Below are positions 18,521-25,745 of a stretch of 64,000 nucleotides of DNA, piece by piece. The position numbers were made by a program, and so were the translations under genes. Origin of the DNA: Nonomuraea harbinensis (GTDB lineage: Bacteria; Actinomycetota; Actinomycetes; Streptosporangiales; Streptosporangiaceae); assembly GCF_019396385.1 (NCBI RefSeq), contig NZ_JAHKRN010000044.1:1-64000 (forward strand), given 5' to 3'. Each line of letters opens with the position of its first letter. Within the stretch, counting starts at the first letter, position 1. The notes beneath the pieces were generated by a model. It saw only the letters and a list, made by a program, of their open reading frames with translations, made no database searches and was not told the origin of the DNA.

Positions 18521-19150
18521 TCACCGCCGTGGCGCGAGTCCGACGGGGACCGATGACGCCGTGCCACGGGCCTGCCAGGCGCTGTGGACCGGGTGGGCGG
18601 CCAGCGCCTCCTGGTGGGCCTGCGTGGCGAGGGCGACCGGTTCGCCCGCCCGGTGGGCGAGCGCGCCGTCGAGGCGCCAGGCGACGAGGTGCCTCATCCA
18701 CAGCGGGGCGCCCGCCAGCGGGCGGACCACGATGCCGTCGCCGGGCGGGAACGTGGCCTGGCACGGCGTGACGGCCTGCCCCGCGGCGATGAGCAGCCGG
18801 ATCATCGGCACCTCGATCATGATGTGCGGCACCCGCGGTTCGAAGCCGGCATCCCGGCACGCCGTCACGAAGCACTCGGGCCAGCCCGCGCCGTCAGGAG
18901 GCGACAGAACCCAGTCGTCATCGGCCAGCAGGGCGAGGGGCACCTCTTCGAGTGACGCGAGAGGGCGGCCGGCGGCCATCGCGACGAAGACCGGCTCCAT
19001 GGCGATGGGGCGCGCGCCTATCGCGGCGGGCACCGCCAGTTCGTGGCCGGGGTAGTCGACGAGCGTGGCCGCGTCCAGCCGCCTGGAGGCGAGCAGGTCC
19101 ATGAGCAGGCGGGGCGAGTGCTCGGTGTGCACGGTGATCGGCGTGCCCGG
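18521..19150 (-). pseudogene. LysR-family regulator fragment (effector domain only)
   Basis: About 205 residues matching the periplasmic-binding-like effector domain of a LysR regulator, from TVHTEHSPRLLMDLLASRRLDAATLVDYPGH to a typical C-terminus. A LysR protein needs about 90 further N-terminal residues with the HTH. Here the homologous frame meets a TAG at 19151-19153, and beyond it the sequence belongs to an unrelated plus-strand gene remnant. The DNA-binding half has been removed by a rearrangement. A GTG at 19132 could still start the fragment, but a regulator without its HTH is unlikely to work. Confidence 0.75.
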
Positions 19151-19591
19151 CTACATTGAGGAGGACCTGGTCACCTTCTCCGGCGGACACGTCTCCGGCC
19201 CGGAGATCCTGCCGCACGAACTCGGCCACTCACTCGGCGGCGCCGGCTCGGCGCCGAGACCCCGGACGGCGGCGTCATCGGCGCCTTCGCCACCCTCACC
19301 GTCACCCACGTCGACATCCCGACCGTGTCCACCCGGTGGTTCGTCAACGGGCACGAGATCGAGGAGTGGGCCGGTCAGACCTCCGTGCAGGCCGGCGACA
19401 ACAAGCCGCCCAAGGAGCGCGGCAAGCCCGAGTCCCCGTGGTGCGGGCGGAAGGACCTGCGGTCGAAGCACTCGTGCGCGTACACCGTCGTCGTCTCCGA
19501 CTCCACCGGCTTCATCCGCGATCCCGCGTACCGCGAGAACGCCCTCACCTCCACGATCACCTGGACGTTCGGCCGCAAGCACGCCCACTGA
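19143..19591 (+). pseudogene. Remnant of a gene of unknown function, 5' truncated and frameshifted
   Basis: Reading from 19143 gives GYIEEDLVTFSGGHVSGPEILPHELGHSLGGAGSA. The natural continuation ETPDGGVIGAFATLTVTHVDIPTVSTRWFVNGHEI is in another frame from 19256, and the protein ends ITWTFGRKHAH at 19591. Joining both pieces gives about 149 residues with an Ig-like strand pattern and two cysteines. The first part contains HELGH, which looks like an HExxH zinc motif but may be coincidental. No start codon with a ribosome-binding site is present. I do not recognise the family. Confidence 0.6.
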
Positions 19592-19660
19592 CAGGGAGCG
19601 GGCCGTGTGCACGGCCCGATCCTTCCCGTACGCGACAAGGCCGGGCATAAGGTGTGGGCC

Positions 19661-20731
19661 ATGGCGGAAGTGACGTACCGCAGCCGGGTCCGCGGATGCG
19701 TGCTGGGCGGGGCGATCGGCGACGCGCTCGGCGGGGCCATCGAGTTCGACTCCATCGCGGGCATCCGTGCCCGCCACGGGCAGGCCGGGGTCACCGGCAT
19801 GGTGACCGACGGGATCGGCCGCGCGGGCCTGATCACCGACGACACCCAGATGACGCTCTTCACCCTGGAAGGGCTGATCAGGGCCGAGCTGAGGGTCGCC
19901 ACCCGGGGGTTCGCGGACACCCCGGAGGTGGTCCGGTCCGCCTACCTGCGCTGGCTCGACACCCAGCGGCACGACGCCCCGCCCCCGCCCGGCGACCTGC
20001 CCCACCGTACGGGCCGGCTGCGCGAGCAGCGGTGGTTGTACGCGAGGCGGGCGCCAGGCAACGCGTGCTTGTCGGGGCTGCGCGCGAAGCCCGCCGGGTA
20101 CGGACCCCTGGGCGAGCCGGGGCCGGTCAACCGCGACTCCAAGGGCTGCGGCACCGTCATGCGGTCGGCGCCGTTCGGGCTTCTCGGGGGCTCCGCGCGG
20201 GAGGCGTTCGAGCTGGCCGCCGCCTGCGCGCGGATCACCCACGGCCACCCCACCGGCTACTACGCGGCCGGCGCCTTCGCCGCCCTCGTCCACTTCGTGG
20301 CCGAGGACCTGACCCTGTACGAGGCGGTCCACGAGACGCTCCGCCTGCTGGCCTCGTACCCCGGGCACGAGGAGACCAGCGTCGCCCTGCGGGCGGCGGA
20401 CGAGCTGGCAGGAAAGGGCGAGCCGGGCCCGGAGCGGGTGGAGAGCCTCGGCGGGGGATGGGTGGCCGAGGAGGCGCTGGCCATCGCCGTCTACTGCGCG
20501 CTCACGCGCGAGAAGGACTTCGCCGCGGCGCTGCTGCTGGCCGTCAACCACTCCGGCGACAGCGACTCCACCGGCTCCATGACAGGAAACCTCCTCGGCG
20601 CCGTGCGCGGCGAGGACGCCCTGCCGGTCGCCTGGCTGTATCTGCTGGAAGGCCGCGAGACCATCACCGAACTGGCCGACGACTTCGCCGGCCGCGGGCG
20701 CGCCGACCCGGCCAAGTATCCGCCGGGCTAG
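19661..20731 (+). CDS. ADP-ribosylglycohydrolase family protein
   Basis: A 356-residue DraG/ARH-type hydrolase. GGAIGDALGG near the N-terminus, ITDDTQMTL near residue 65 and NHSGDSDSTGSMTGNLLG near 295 supply the acidic clusters that bind two magnesium ions. These enzymes remove ADP-ribose from proteins, nucleic acids or small molecules. AAGG lies 10 bases before the ATG at 19661. The next gene is convergent and encodes a Nudix protein; the two genes share one CTAG as stop codon. Nudix enzymes can process ADP-ribose, so a functional link is conceivable but unproven. Confidence 0.9.
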   Translation: MAEVTYRSRVRGCVLGGAIGDALGGAIEFDSIAGIRARHGQAGVTGMVTDGIGRAGLITDDTQMTLFTLEGLIRAELRVATRGFADTPEVVRSAYLRWLDTQRHDAPPPPGDLPHRTGRLREQRWLYARRAPGNACLSGLRAKPAGYGPLGEPGPVNRDSKGCGTVMRSAPFGLLGGSAREAFELAAACARITHGHPTGYYAAGAFAALVHFVAEDLTLYEAVHETLRLLASYPGHEETSVALRAADELAGKGEPGPERVESLGGGWVAEEALAIAVYCALTREKDFAAALLLAVNHSGDSDSTGSMTGNLLGAVRGEDALPVAWLYLLEGRETITELADDFAGRGRADPAKYPPG

Positions 20732-21480
20732 AACCCGTACAGCCCGAAAGCCTCACCGCGTCCGATGCCGCGCAGCGCCTCGGCCGGGTAGCCGACCGTG
20801 TCCTCCGGCAGCCGGTCCAGCGGGAACCAGCCGAGCTCGGAGCACTTGTGCGGCTCGGCGTTGTACGGCTCGCCCGCCCACCTCTCCGCCACGAAGAACA
20901 GCCCCACCCGCTCCGGCGCCCGGTGCATCACGTGCGCGAAGACCAGGTCGGCGGGGTCGACGCGGACGCCCACCTCCTCGCGCGCCTCCCGCGCCGCCGC
21001 CTCCGTCGCCGACTCGCCCGCCTCCAGGTGGCCGCTCGGCAGGTGCCACAGCCCGTCGGCGTACCCGGTGCCGGATCGGCGCCCCATCAGCACCTCGCCG
21101 TCGCGGACCAGCAGGACGTGCACGTCCACGATCGCCCGGAACCGGTCCCGGGCGGCGCGCCGGTCGATGTCCTGGATCCACTTGACCGCCACGGCCGCCA
21201 CCTGCGTCAGCTCCGCCCGCAACCGGTCGGGGTCCTCCTCGGCGAACGCCTCCAGCACCTCCTCCACCAGCACGTGCCGCCAGGTAAGCCGCCCCTCCCG
21301 GGACGCCTCCCCGGTCTCCCGCTTCGCCCGCTCCGCCTCGTCGCCGTGCTGCGGGCCGGTGCCGTCGGTGAGGCCCTCGTGGACGCCCCACCGCCGGTCC
21401 TGCGCCACCCGCTCGTCCGCCACCGCCCGCAGCACCCTGCCGAGCGAACCGGGCAGGCCGTAGTCACCGTCGATCGTCAT
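20728..21480 (-). CDS. MazG-like/Nudix hydrolase fusion
   Basis: A 250-residue two-part protein. Residues 1-110 contain VADERVAQDRRWGVHEG and VEEVLEAFAEEDPDRLRAELTQVAAVAVKWI, which read like a helical MazG-type NTP-pyrophosphatase region with EExxE/ExxQ-like acids. Residues 115-245 form a Nudix domain whose box GHLEAGESATEAAAREAREEVGV fits GX5EX7REUXEEXGU exactly. Both parts act on nucleoside-diphosphate compounds, so a nucleotide-pool cleaning role is likely. The gene is convergent with the ADP-ribosylglycohydrolase and shares its CTAG stop. Fusions of this type occur in actinomycetes; the substrate is unknown. Confidence 0.87.
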   Translation of the reverse strand: MTIDGDYGLPGSLGRVLRAVADERVAQDRRWGVHEGLTDGTGPQHGDEAERAKRETGEASREGRLTWRHVLVEEVLEAFAEEDPDRLRAELTQVAAVAVKWIQDIDRRAARDRFRAIVDVHVLLVRDGEVLMGRRSGTGYADGLWHLPSGHLEAGESATEAAAREAREEVGVRVDPADLVFAHVMHRAPERVGLFFVAERWAGEPYNAEPHKCSELGWFPLDRLPEDTVGYPAEALRGIGRGEAFGLYGF

Positions 21481-21503
21481 GGGTCGGCAGCATAGGGAAT
21501 CCT

Positions 21504-22070
21504 GTGCTCATGGAGGATCTCGTACGGCGGGCCACCGAGCGGGCGGAGCGGGCCGGGTTCGCGTACTCCTGCGACCCGGGTGTCGGACGGCTCCTCGCCG
21601 TGCTCGCCGCCGGGCTGCCGGCGCGGGCGCGGGTGCTGGAGATCGGTACCGGGACGGGAGTGGGGACGGCCTGGCTCGTCTCCGGGCTGACGCCGCGCAC
21701 GGACGTCACCGTCACCACCATCGAGTACGACGCCGCGCGCGCCGGGCTCGCGCGGCAGGGGGAGTGGCCGGGGTTCGTGGAGTTCCGCACGGGCGACGCG
21801 TTGGCGATGCTGCCGGGGCTCAGGACGTTCGACTTGATCTTCGCGGACTCGCCGGCCGGCAAGCACGAACGGCTCGACCTCACACTCGGCGCCCTCGGGC
21901 CCGGCGGCACGCTGCTGGTGGACGACATGACCGCGGACCCCGCCTGGCCGGCGGAGTTCCGCGAGCGACAGGAAGGGGTGCGCCGGACGCTGCTGGCGGA
22001 TCCCGCGCTGGCCGCGGTGGAACTGGCACACGGGTCGGGGATCATCCTGGCGACGCGGCGGGCGACGTGA
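21504..22070 (+). CDS. SAM-dependent O-methyltransferase-like protein
   Basis: A 188-residue class I methyltransferase. The SAM-binding motif I is VLEIGTGTGVGTAWL (about residues 44-58), motif II ends TTIEYD, and FDLIFADSPAGKHE gives the motif IV region, which resembles the catechol-O-methyltransferase-like small O-methyltransferases. A GTG at 21504 is chosen because AGGGA is five bases upstream; the in-frame ATG at 21510 is the alternative. It is divergent from the MazG/Nudix gene with a very short spacer (23 bp), so the two promoters must overlap or lie within the neighbour. Methyl acceptor unknown. Confidence 0.82.
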   Translation: MLMEDLVRRATERAERAGFAYSCDPGVGRLLAVLAAGLPARARVLEIGTGTGVGTAWLVSGLTPRTDVTVTTIEYDAARAGLARQGEWPGFVEFRTGDALAMLPGLRTFDLIFADSPAGKHERLDLTLGALGPGGTLLVDDMTADPAWPAEFRERQEGVRRTLLADPALAAVELAHGSGIILATRRAT

Positions 22071-22141
22071 TCCCGAACTGCTCGCAGCCGCTGCTCATCG
22101 GCACTTCCGGGTGGTTGTTTCCGGCGGATCTCGCGCTGGGA

Positions 22142-22696
22142 TCAGCTGTTCTTGATCATTCTTTCGCCACCGAGGGCGAGCAGGAGGAACATGTCGAACT
22201 GGTGCAGGTTCGCTCGGTCCATCCGTCTGATCGCCTCGACTCCTGATGTCGCGGTCCTGACGTGGCTGATGGCCCCGGAGCGGGTGGCGTCGAAGGCGGG
22301 GTCGTAGTCAGCGCCGTGACGTGCCTCCTGAAGTTCGCTGAAGGCGCTGGCCAGCACTTCGAGATCTGCTGGAACGGCCCCGGTAGCGGAGTCGATGAGG
22401 AGAAGTCTCACGGGGTTCGGCGGGGTGCGGCCGGCGGAGAGGTCCTCAACCCATCGGGCTGCCTTCCGGAAGTTGCCGTGCGCATACCAGCGGCTGATCG
22501 CGTGCCGATGCTCGACCGGCCCTGCTCCGGCCGCTCGCCGGGCACCATGCTGGACCAGCTCATGGAACAGCGCATAGTACGCCGTTGAGGTCGCCCGGCG
22601 GAGGAAGGCCGTGCGGGGACGTCCGCGCCCCGCTGTGCCACCTGCCAGTGCGTTGGCGAGATAGAGGTAGTCGTCCGCCTTGAAGTCGCGTCTCAC
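22142..22696 (-). CDS. HEPN-domain-like protein
   Basis: A 184-residue helical protein. FLRRATSTAYYALFHELV (residues 31-48) and the later EARHGADYDP (125-133) match the two conserved helices of HEPN proteins, where an Arg...Tyr-Asp or R-x(4-6)-H arrangement forms an RNase or nucleotide-binding site. It overlaps the gene upstream by ATGA, so the pair is translated together. HEPN proteins paired with a small second gene often form toxin-antitoxin or anti-phage modules. Whether this one is an active RNase is not clear: RHGADYD is present but a strict RxxxxH is not. Confidence 0.68.
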   Translation of the reverse strand: MRRDFKADDYLYLANALAGGTAGRGRPRTAFLRRATSTAYYALFHELVQHGARRAAGAGPVEHRHAISRWYAHGNFRKAARWVEDLSAGRTPPNPVRLLLIDSATGAVPADLEVLASAFSELQEARHGADYDPAFDATRSGAISHVRTATSGVEAIRRMDRANLHQFDMFLLLALGGERMIKNS

Positions 22697-23076
22697 GACC
22701 CGTCCTGATCCGGATGGTTCATGACTTCGTCGATGGCTCGCGTATCAGGAGCGCCCTGCGTTTCCTCAGGCTGGTCTCTGGCGGCGAAGTCTTCCTCAGT
22801 GAGTGGCGTGACATAGACATATTCGTCGAGGTCGTGCTCCACCGCGAGTTGATTCACCCGCTTGCGCAGCTCGTGGGTGAATCTCGCGGACCAGCCGTCG
22901 TCACCGGCCGAGCCAAGGATGACCAGCGCTCTGAGAGCCGGCTCTCCCTCGGAGTCGACGTAGTGCTCGACGAAGGCTCGGCGGATGGCGGGGCCGTCGG
23001 GGATGGACAACGCCTGGATCGCAGCGGCCAGGTCGTCCAATACTTCGTCTCGCCGGTTGGCTCTCATAATGACCAT
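22693..23076 (-). CDS. Partner of the HEPN-like protein, unknown function
   Basis: A 127-residue protein. It has a central ALRALVILGSAGDDGWSARFTHELRKRV segment and a predicted alpha/beta pattern, and ends in an acidic disordered tail (PEETQ to NHPDQDGS). The GSAG-D-D stretch is faintly like a degenerate minimal nucleotidyltransferase motif (GSxxxGxxxxxSD), the classical partner of HEPN proteins. The match is weak and I would not name it so. The start is uncertain: ATG 23076 is preferred with GAAAG upstream; ATGs at 23094 and 23067 are alternatives. Its stop overlaps the HEPN start by four bases. Confidence 0.6.
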   Translation of the reverse strand: MVIMRANRRDEVLDDLAAAIQALSIPDGPAIRRAFVEHYVDSEGEPALRALVILGSAGDDGWSARFTHELRKRVNQLAVEHDLDEYVYVTPLTEEDFAARDQPEETQGAPDTRAIDEVMNHPDQDGS

Positions 23077-23260
23077 CTTGGCACTTTCATGCATGAACAA
23101 ACGGCGGTCCCAGCGGGGCCAGGCGCTATCTTGCCATGGCCTTTCCACAGCTGGCGGGCTATTTCGTCCAGCCGATCCGGCCTCCGGCGGTCGGCCCCGC
23201 TGAACACAGGGATGTCCTGCGGCGATAGGCAGAGGGCGGGGCCGAGGTCGGGTTACTCGA

Positions 23261-24250
23261 TCAGGAGGTGGCGCGGGCCACGGCGATCACGGTGGAGCCG
23301 CGCTGGCCCGCTTCGTAGAACATGTACGAGACGCCGCCGTCGGTGCCGAAGGCCGGGGCGGCGGAGCGCCGGGAGTCGGGGCCGCCGGTCAGCGGGGTGT
23401 GGAAGACGCCGAGGTGCACCTCCCGGTCGAAGGAGTTGCCGACCTCGGTGAGGTACATCTTGCCGGAGTTGCCGTGGTAGACGACGTAGGTGGTGCCGTT
23501 GCGCTTGAGCAGGTGCGGCCCGCTCAGGTCGGTCAGGCCGTCGCCCGCGGGGGAGATGAGCGGGTTCGGGGCGAACTGCCAGCTCACCGCGTCGCCCGAC
23601 CAGCCCCAGAAGATCTTGCGCTTGCCGCCGTGGTTGCCCATGAACACCATCACGTACCGGGCGCCCCGCGCCGGGATCGTGTGGTCGAAGACCCGCGCGT
23701 AGGAGGCCTCCGAGATGCCGGGCACCATCGAGGTGTTCAGCACGACGCCGTGGTAGCTGAAGTCGACCCCGTTGGCCGAGGTGGCGAGCCGGGTCGTGCT
23801 GTTCTCGCCGTGGAAGTACAGGTACCAGCGGCGGGAGGCGGCGTGCCAGAGCACGTGCGGCGACGACACGTGGCTGACGTTGAAGTGCGAGCCCCACTGC
23901 CGGCTGACGATCGGGTTGGCGTGATACTCGGTGAACGGCCCGGCGAGTGAGTCGCCGTAGGCCAGGCAGATGCCGCCGGGCGCGTCGTGCGGGGCGTAGT
24001 AGAGGTAGTACCTGCCGAGCCCGCCCGGCATGCGGTCGTACGTGCCGCGCACGCACGGGAAGATCAGCTCGCCGGTCGGGTTGTAGCGCAGCGCCGAGGT
24101 GTTCAGCGAGCGGCCGAGGTAGGCGTACGAGGGAAAGCCCGCGGGCCCGGCGGCGGCAGCGGCGGCGGGGGAGGAGAGCGCGGGAAGGGCGACGGCCGTG
24201 CCTGCGGCGGCGCGCAGGATCGTGCGGCGGTCGAGGATCGGATCGGACAT
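23261..24250 (-). CDS. Tat-exported five-bladed propeller glycosidase-like protein (GH43/GH32-type fold)
   Basis: A 329-residue protein with a twin-arginine signal (DRRTILRAAAGTAVALPAL) and an Ala-rich cleavage region. The mature part has recurring blade motifs such as YYLYYAPH, SPHVLWHAASRRWYLYFHG, FDHTIPARGARYVMVFMG, DLSGPHLLKRNGTTYVVYHG and GGVSYMFYEAG. These are characteristic of GH43/GH32/GH117-type sugar hydrolases or related lectin-like proteins. Catalytic acids cannot be assigned with confidence. AAAGG lies before the ATG at 24250. A large perfect hairpin sits directly upstream in the 5' region and is probably regulatory. Confidence 0.75.
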   Translation of the reverse strand: MSDPILDRRTILRAAAGTAVALPALSSPAAAAAAGPAGFPSYAYLGRSLNTSALRYNPTGELIFPCVRGTYDRMPGGLGRYYLYYAPHDAPGGICLAYGDSLAGPFTEYHANPIVSRQWGSHFNVSHVSSPHVLWHAASRRWYLYFHGENSTTRLATSANGVDFSYHGVVLNTSMVPGISEASYARVFDHTIPARGARYVMVFMGNHGGKRKIFWGWSGDAVSWQFAPNPLISPAGDGLTDLSGPHLLKRNGTTYVVYHGNSGKMYLTEVGNSFDREVHLGVFHTPLTGGPDSRRSAAPAFGTDGGVSYMFYEAGQRGSTVIAVARATS

Positions 24251-24263
24251 GCTCTGCCCTTTC

Positions 24264-24296
24264 GTGATCACACCGGCGGGGGGCCGGTGTGATCAC
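24264..24296 (-). promoter_or_regulatory. 14-bp perfect palindrome in the leader of the Tat-exported propeller gene
   Basis: GTGATCACACCGGC (24264-24277) is exactly complementary to 24283-24296, with a GGGGG loop. Each arm starts with GTGATCAC, itself palindromic. The element ends 13 bp before the start codon and abuts the Shine-Dalgarno. It can act as an operator for a dimer of dimers or as an RNA hairpin controlling translation. Confidence 0.7.
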
Positions 24297-24298
24297 CG

Positions 24299-24327
24299 AG
24301 CATCGGTCAGCGAAAAGCATCAGTCAA
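24299..24327 (-). promoter_or_regulatory. Possible promoter of the propeller gene
   Basis: TTGACT (minus strand, 24322-24327) and GATGCT (24299-24304) are 17 bp apart. The -35 is good and the -10 poor. If used, transcription would start at the outer arm of the palindrome at 24264-24296. Confidence 0.35.
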
Positions 24328-24446
24328 CCTGCTAATACGAATTACTTCAGTGGCGTGGTGAGCCTCCGGCGGTGGCGCCGCTTCCCGGGATGCCGGCGGC
24401 TCCCTAAGATCGATGGACTGGATCATGTAGTCGCAGGGGGTACGTC

Positions 24447-25187
24447 GTGCTTCTTCCCGCCGTCCAGCTCTACTCCGTACGTGCCGAGATGTCCGTGCGG
24501 CCGACGACGACTCTGACGTCCCTCGCCGCGATGGGGTACCGGGCCGTGGAGCCCACCTTCGGGCTCCTGGGCGACGACCCGCGCGCCTTTCGCGACCTGC
24601 TGGAGGCGAACGGGCTCACCGCCTGCTCGCTGCACGGGCCGCTGCTGGAGGAGCACGCGCCCGCCATGCTGGACGCCGCCGCGGCCATCGGCACGGACAC
24701 GGTGATCATCCCGGCCATCCCGCCGGACGGGTTCTCCCACCGGGCCGCCGTGGAGGAGAGCGCCCGCCTGATCAACGCCGCCGCCGCCCGCGCCGCCGGG
24801 GCGGGGCTGCGGCTCGGCTACCACAACCACCACTGGGAGCTTTCGGCGCGGATCGGCGACCGGCACGCCCTTGAGGTGCTCGCCGAACTGCTCGACCCGG
24901 ACGTCCTGCTGGAGGTGGACCTCTACTGGGCCGTGGTGGGCGGCGCCGACGTGCCCGGCCTGCTGTCCCGGCTCGGCGACCGGGTCACCCACCTGCACGT
25001 CAAGGACGGCCCCGGCACCGTCGACGACGCCATGACCGCGGTCGGCTCCGGCACGCTGCCGATCCCGGACATCCTGGCGGCCGCCCCCGGCGACGCCTGG
25101 CGGATCGTCGAGCTCGACCGCTGCGACGGCGACATGCTCGAAGCCCTCGCAGCCTCCCGCACCTATCTCGACGGGCTCGGCGGGTAG
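24447..25187 (+). CDS. Sugar-phosphate isomerase/epimerase family TIM barrel
   Basis: A 246-residue xylose-isomerase-like TIM barrel (AP endonuclease family 2 fold). AVQLYSVRAEM opens the barrel, GYHNHHWEL gives a metal-binding Glu/His region, LLEVDLYWA carries the Asp, and HLHVKDG the C-terminal His-x-His/Lys-Asp pair. Members isomerise or epimerise sugars or process inositol-type polyols with a divalent metal. It starts with GTG, preceded by AGGGGG. It is divergent from the Tat-exported propeller protein, which suggests but does not prove a shared sugar-related role. Confidence 0.88.
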   Translation: MLLPAVQLYSVRAEMSVRPTTTLTSLAAMGYRAVEPTFGLLGDDPRAFRDLLEANGLTACSLHGPLLEEHAPAMLDAAAAIGTDTVIIPAIPPDGFSHRAAVEESARLINAAAARAAGAGLRLGYHNHHWELSARIGDRHALEVLAELLDPDVLLEVDLYWAVVGGADVPGLLSRLGDRVTHLHVKDGPGTVDDAMTAVGSGTLPIPDILAAAPGDAWRIVELDRCDGDMLEALAASRTYLDGLGG

Positions 25188-25226
25188 TCGACGCTCCGTC
25201 GGCCGGCTCCGGGCTGATCGGTGATG

Positions 25227-25448
25227 CTAGAAGTCGAAGATGCCATTCTTCGCGCCTGCTACGAACTTGTCCCAGACGGCTTTACGGAGAATCCAAGGCT
25301 CGGCGTCCGGCTGCTCGGTGTCACGCAAGGCGACGCGTCCATCGGATAAATGTTTGGCCTCCAGGCACTCGCCTCCTTGGCCACTGGACGCGGTGATCCA
25401 TCCCGTCGGCTCCGCGATCTGCGTCATGATGGCTTCGCTCAACTCCAC
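25227..25448 (-). CDS. DUF397 protein (orphan)
   Basis: A 73-residue protein with the DUF397 pattern: GWITASSGQGGECLEAKHLSDGRVALRDTEQPDAEPWILRKAVWDKFVAGAKNGIFDF. DUF397 proteins normally sit next to an XRE/DUF5753 regulator and modulate it. This copy has no such neighbour; the nearest pair is at 28728-29761. It starts with GTG and AAGGAG is eight bases upstream. It is divergent from the DUF262 nuclease gene across a 297-bp spacer (25449-25745), in which I see no further gene. Confidence 0.9.
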   Translation of the reverse strand: MELSEAIMTQIAEPTGWITASSGQGGECLEAKHLSDGRVALRDTEQPDAEPWILRKAVWDKFVAGAKNGIFDF

Positions 25449-25745
25449 GACGTCACTCCTTCTTTGGTTCGCTGCATCGACGAATCTCTGTCTCGTAGAG
25501 GGCTTCCTACAGGATGAGTCTGATGCTCAAGGATGCCTTCGTCCACGATTGCTAGGCATTGATGTGGTGTGGGGCGATTATGGATGATTTGCCGTTCCAG
25601 TCGGGTCTGAATGGCGGGAGACATGAAAAAGTCTCGAAATCATGAACCATCGAACTCTGTGTAACAATCCGCGCTGTTTCGGTTACGAGATTCTGTGTGC
25701 GCCGTAAAGTAAAGATCCGAATCGTCGAAACCACGAGCGGGACGG

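Noticed and set aside
19220..19234. HELGH in the unknown remnant as a zinc metalloprotease motif
   Set aside because: The remaining text looks Ig-like and lacks a third zinc ligand; one short motif in a frameshifted fragment is not enough.
22693..23076. Naming the HEPN partner a minimal nucleotidyltransferase antitoxin
   Set aside because: The GSAG-D-D stretch does not satisfy the GSxxxGxxxxxSDxD pattern.
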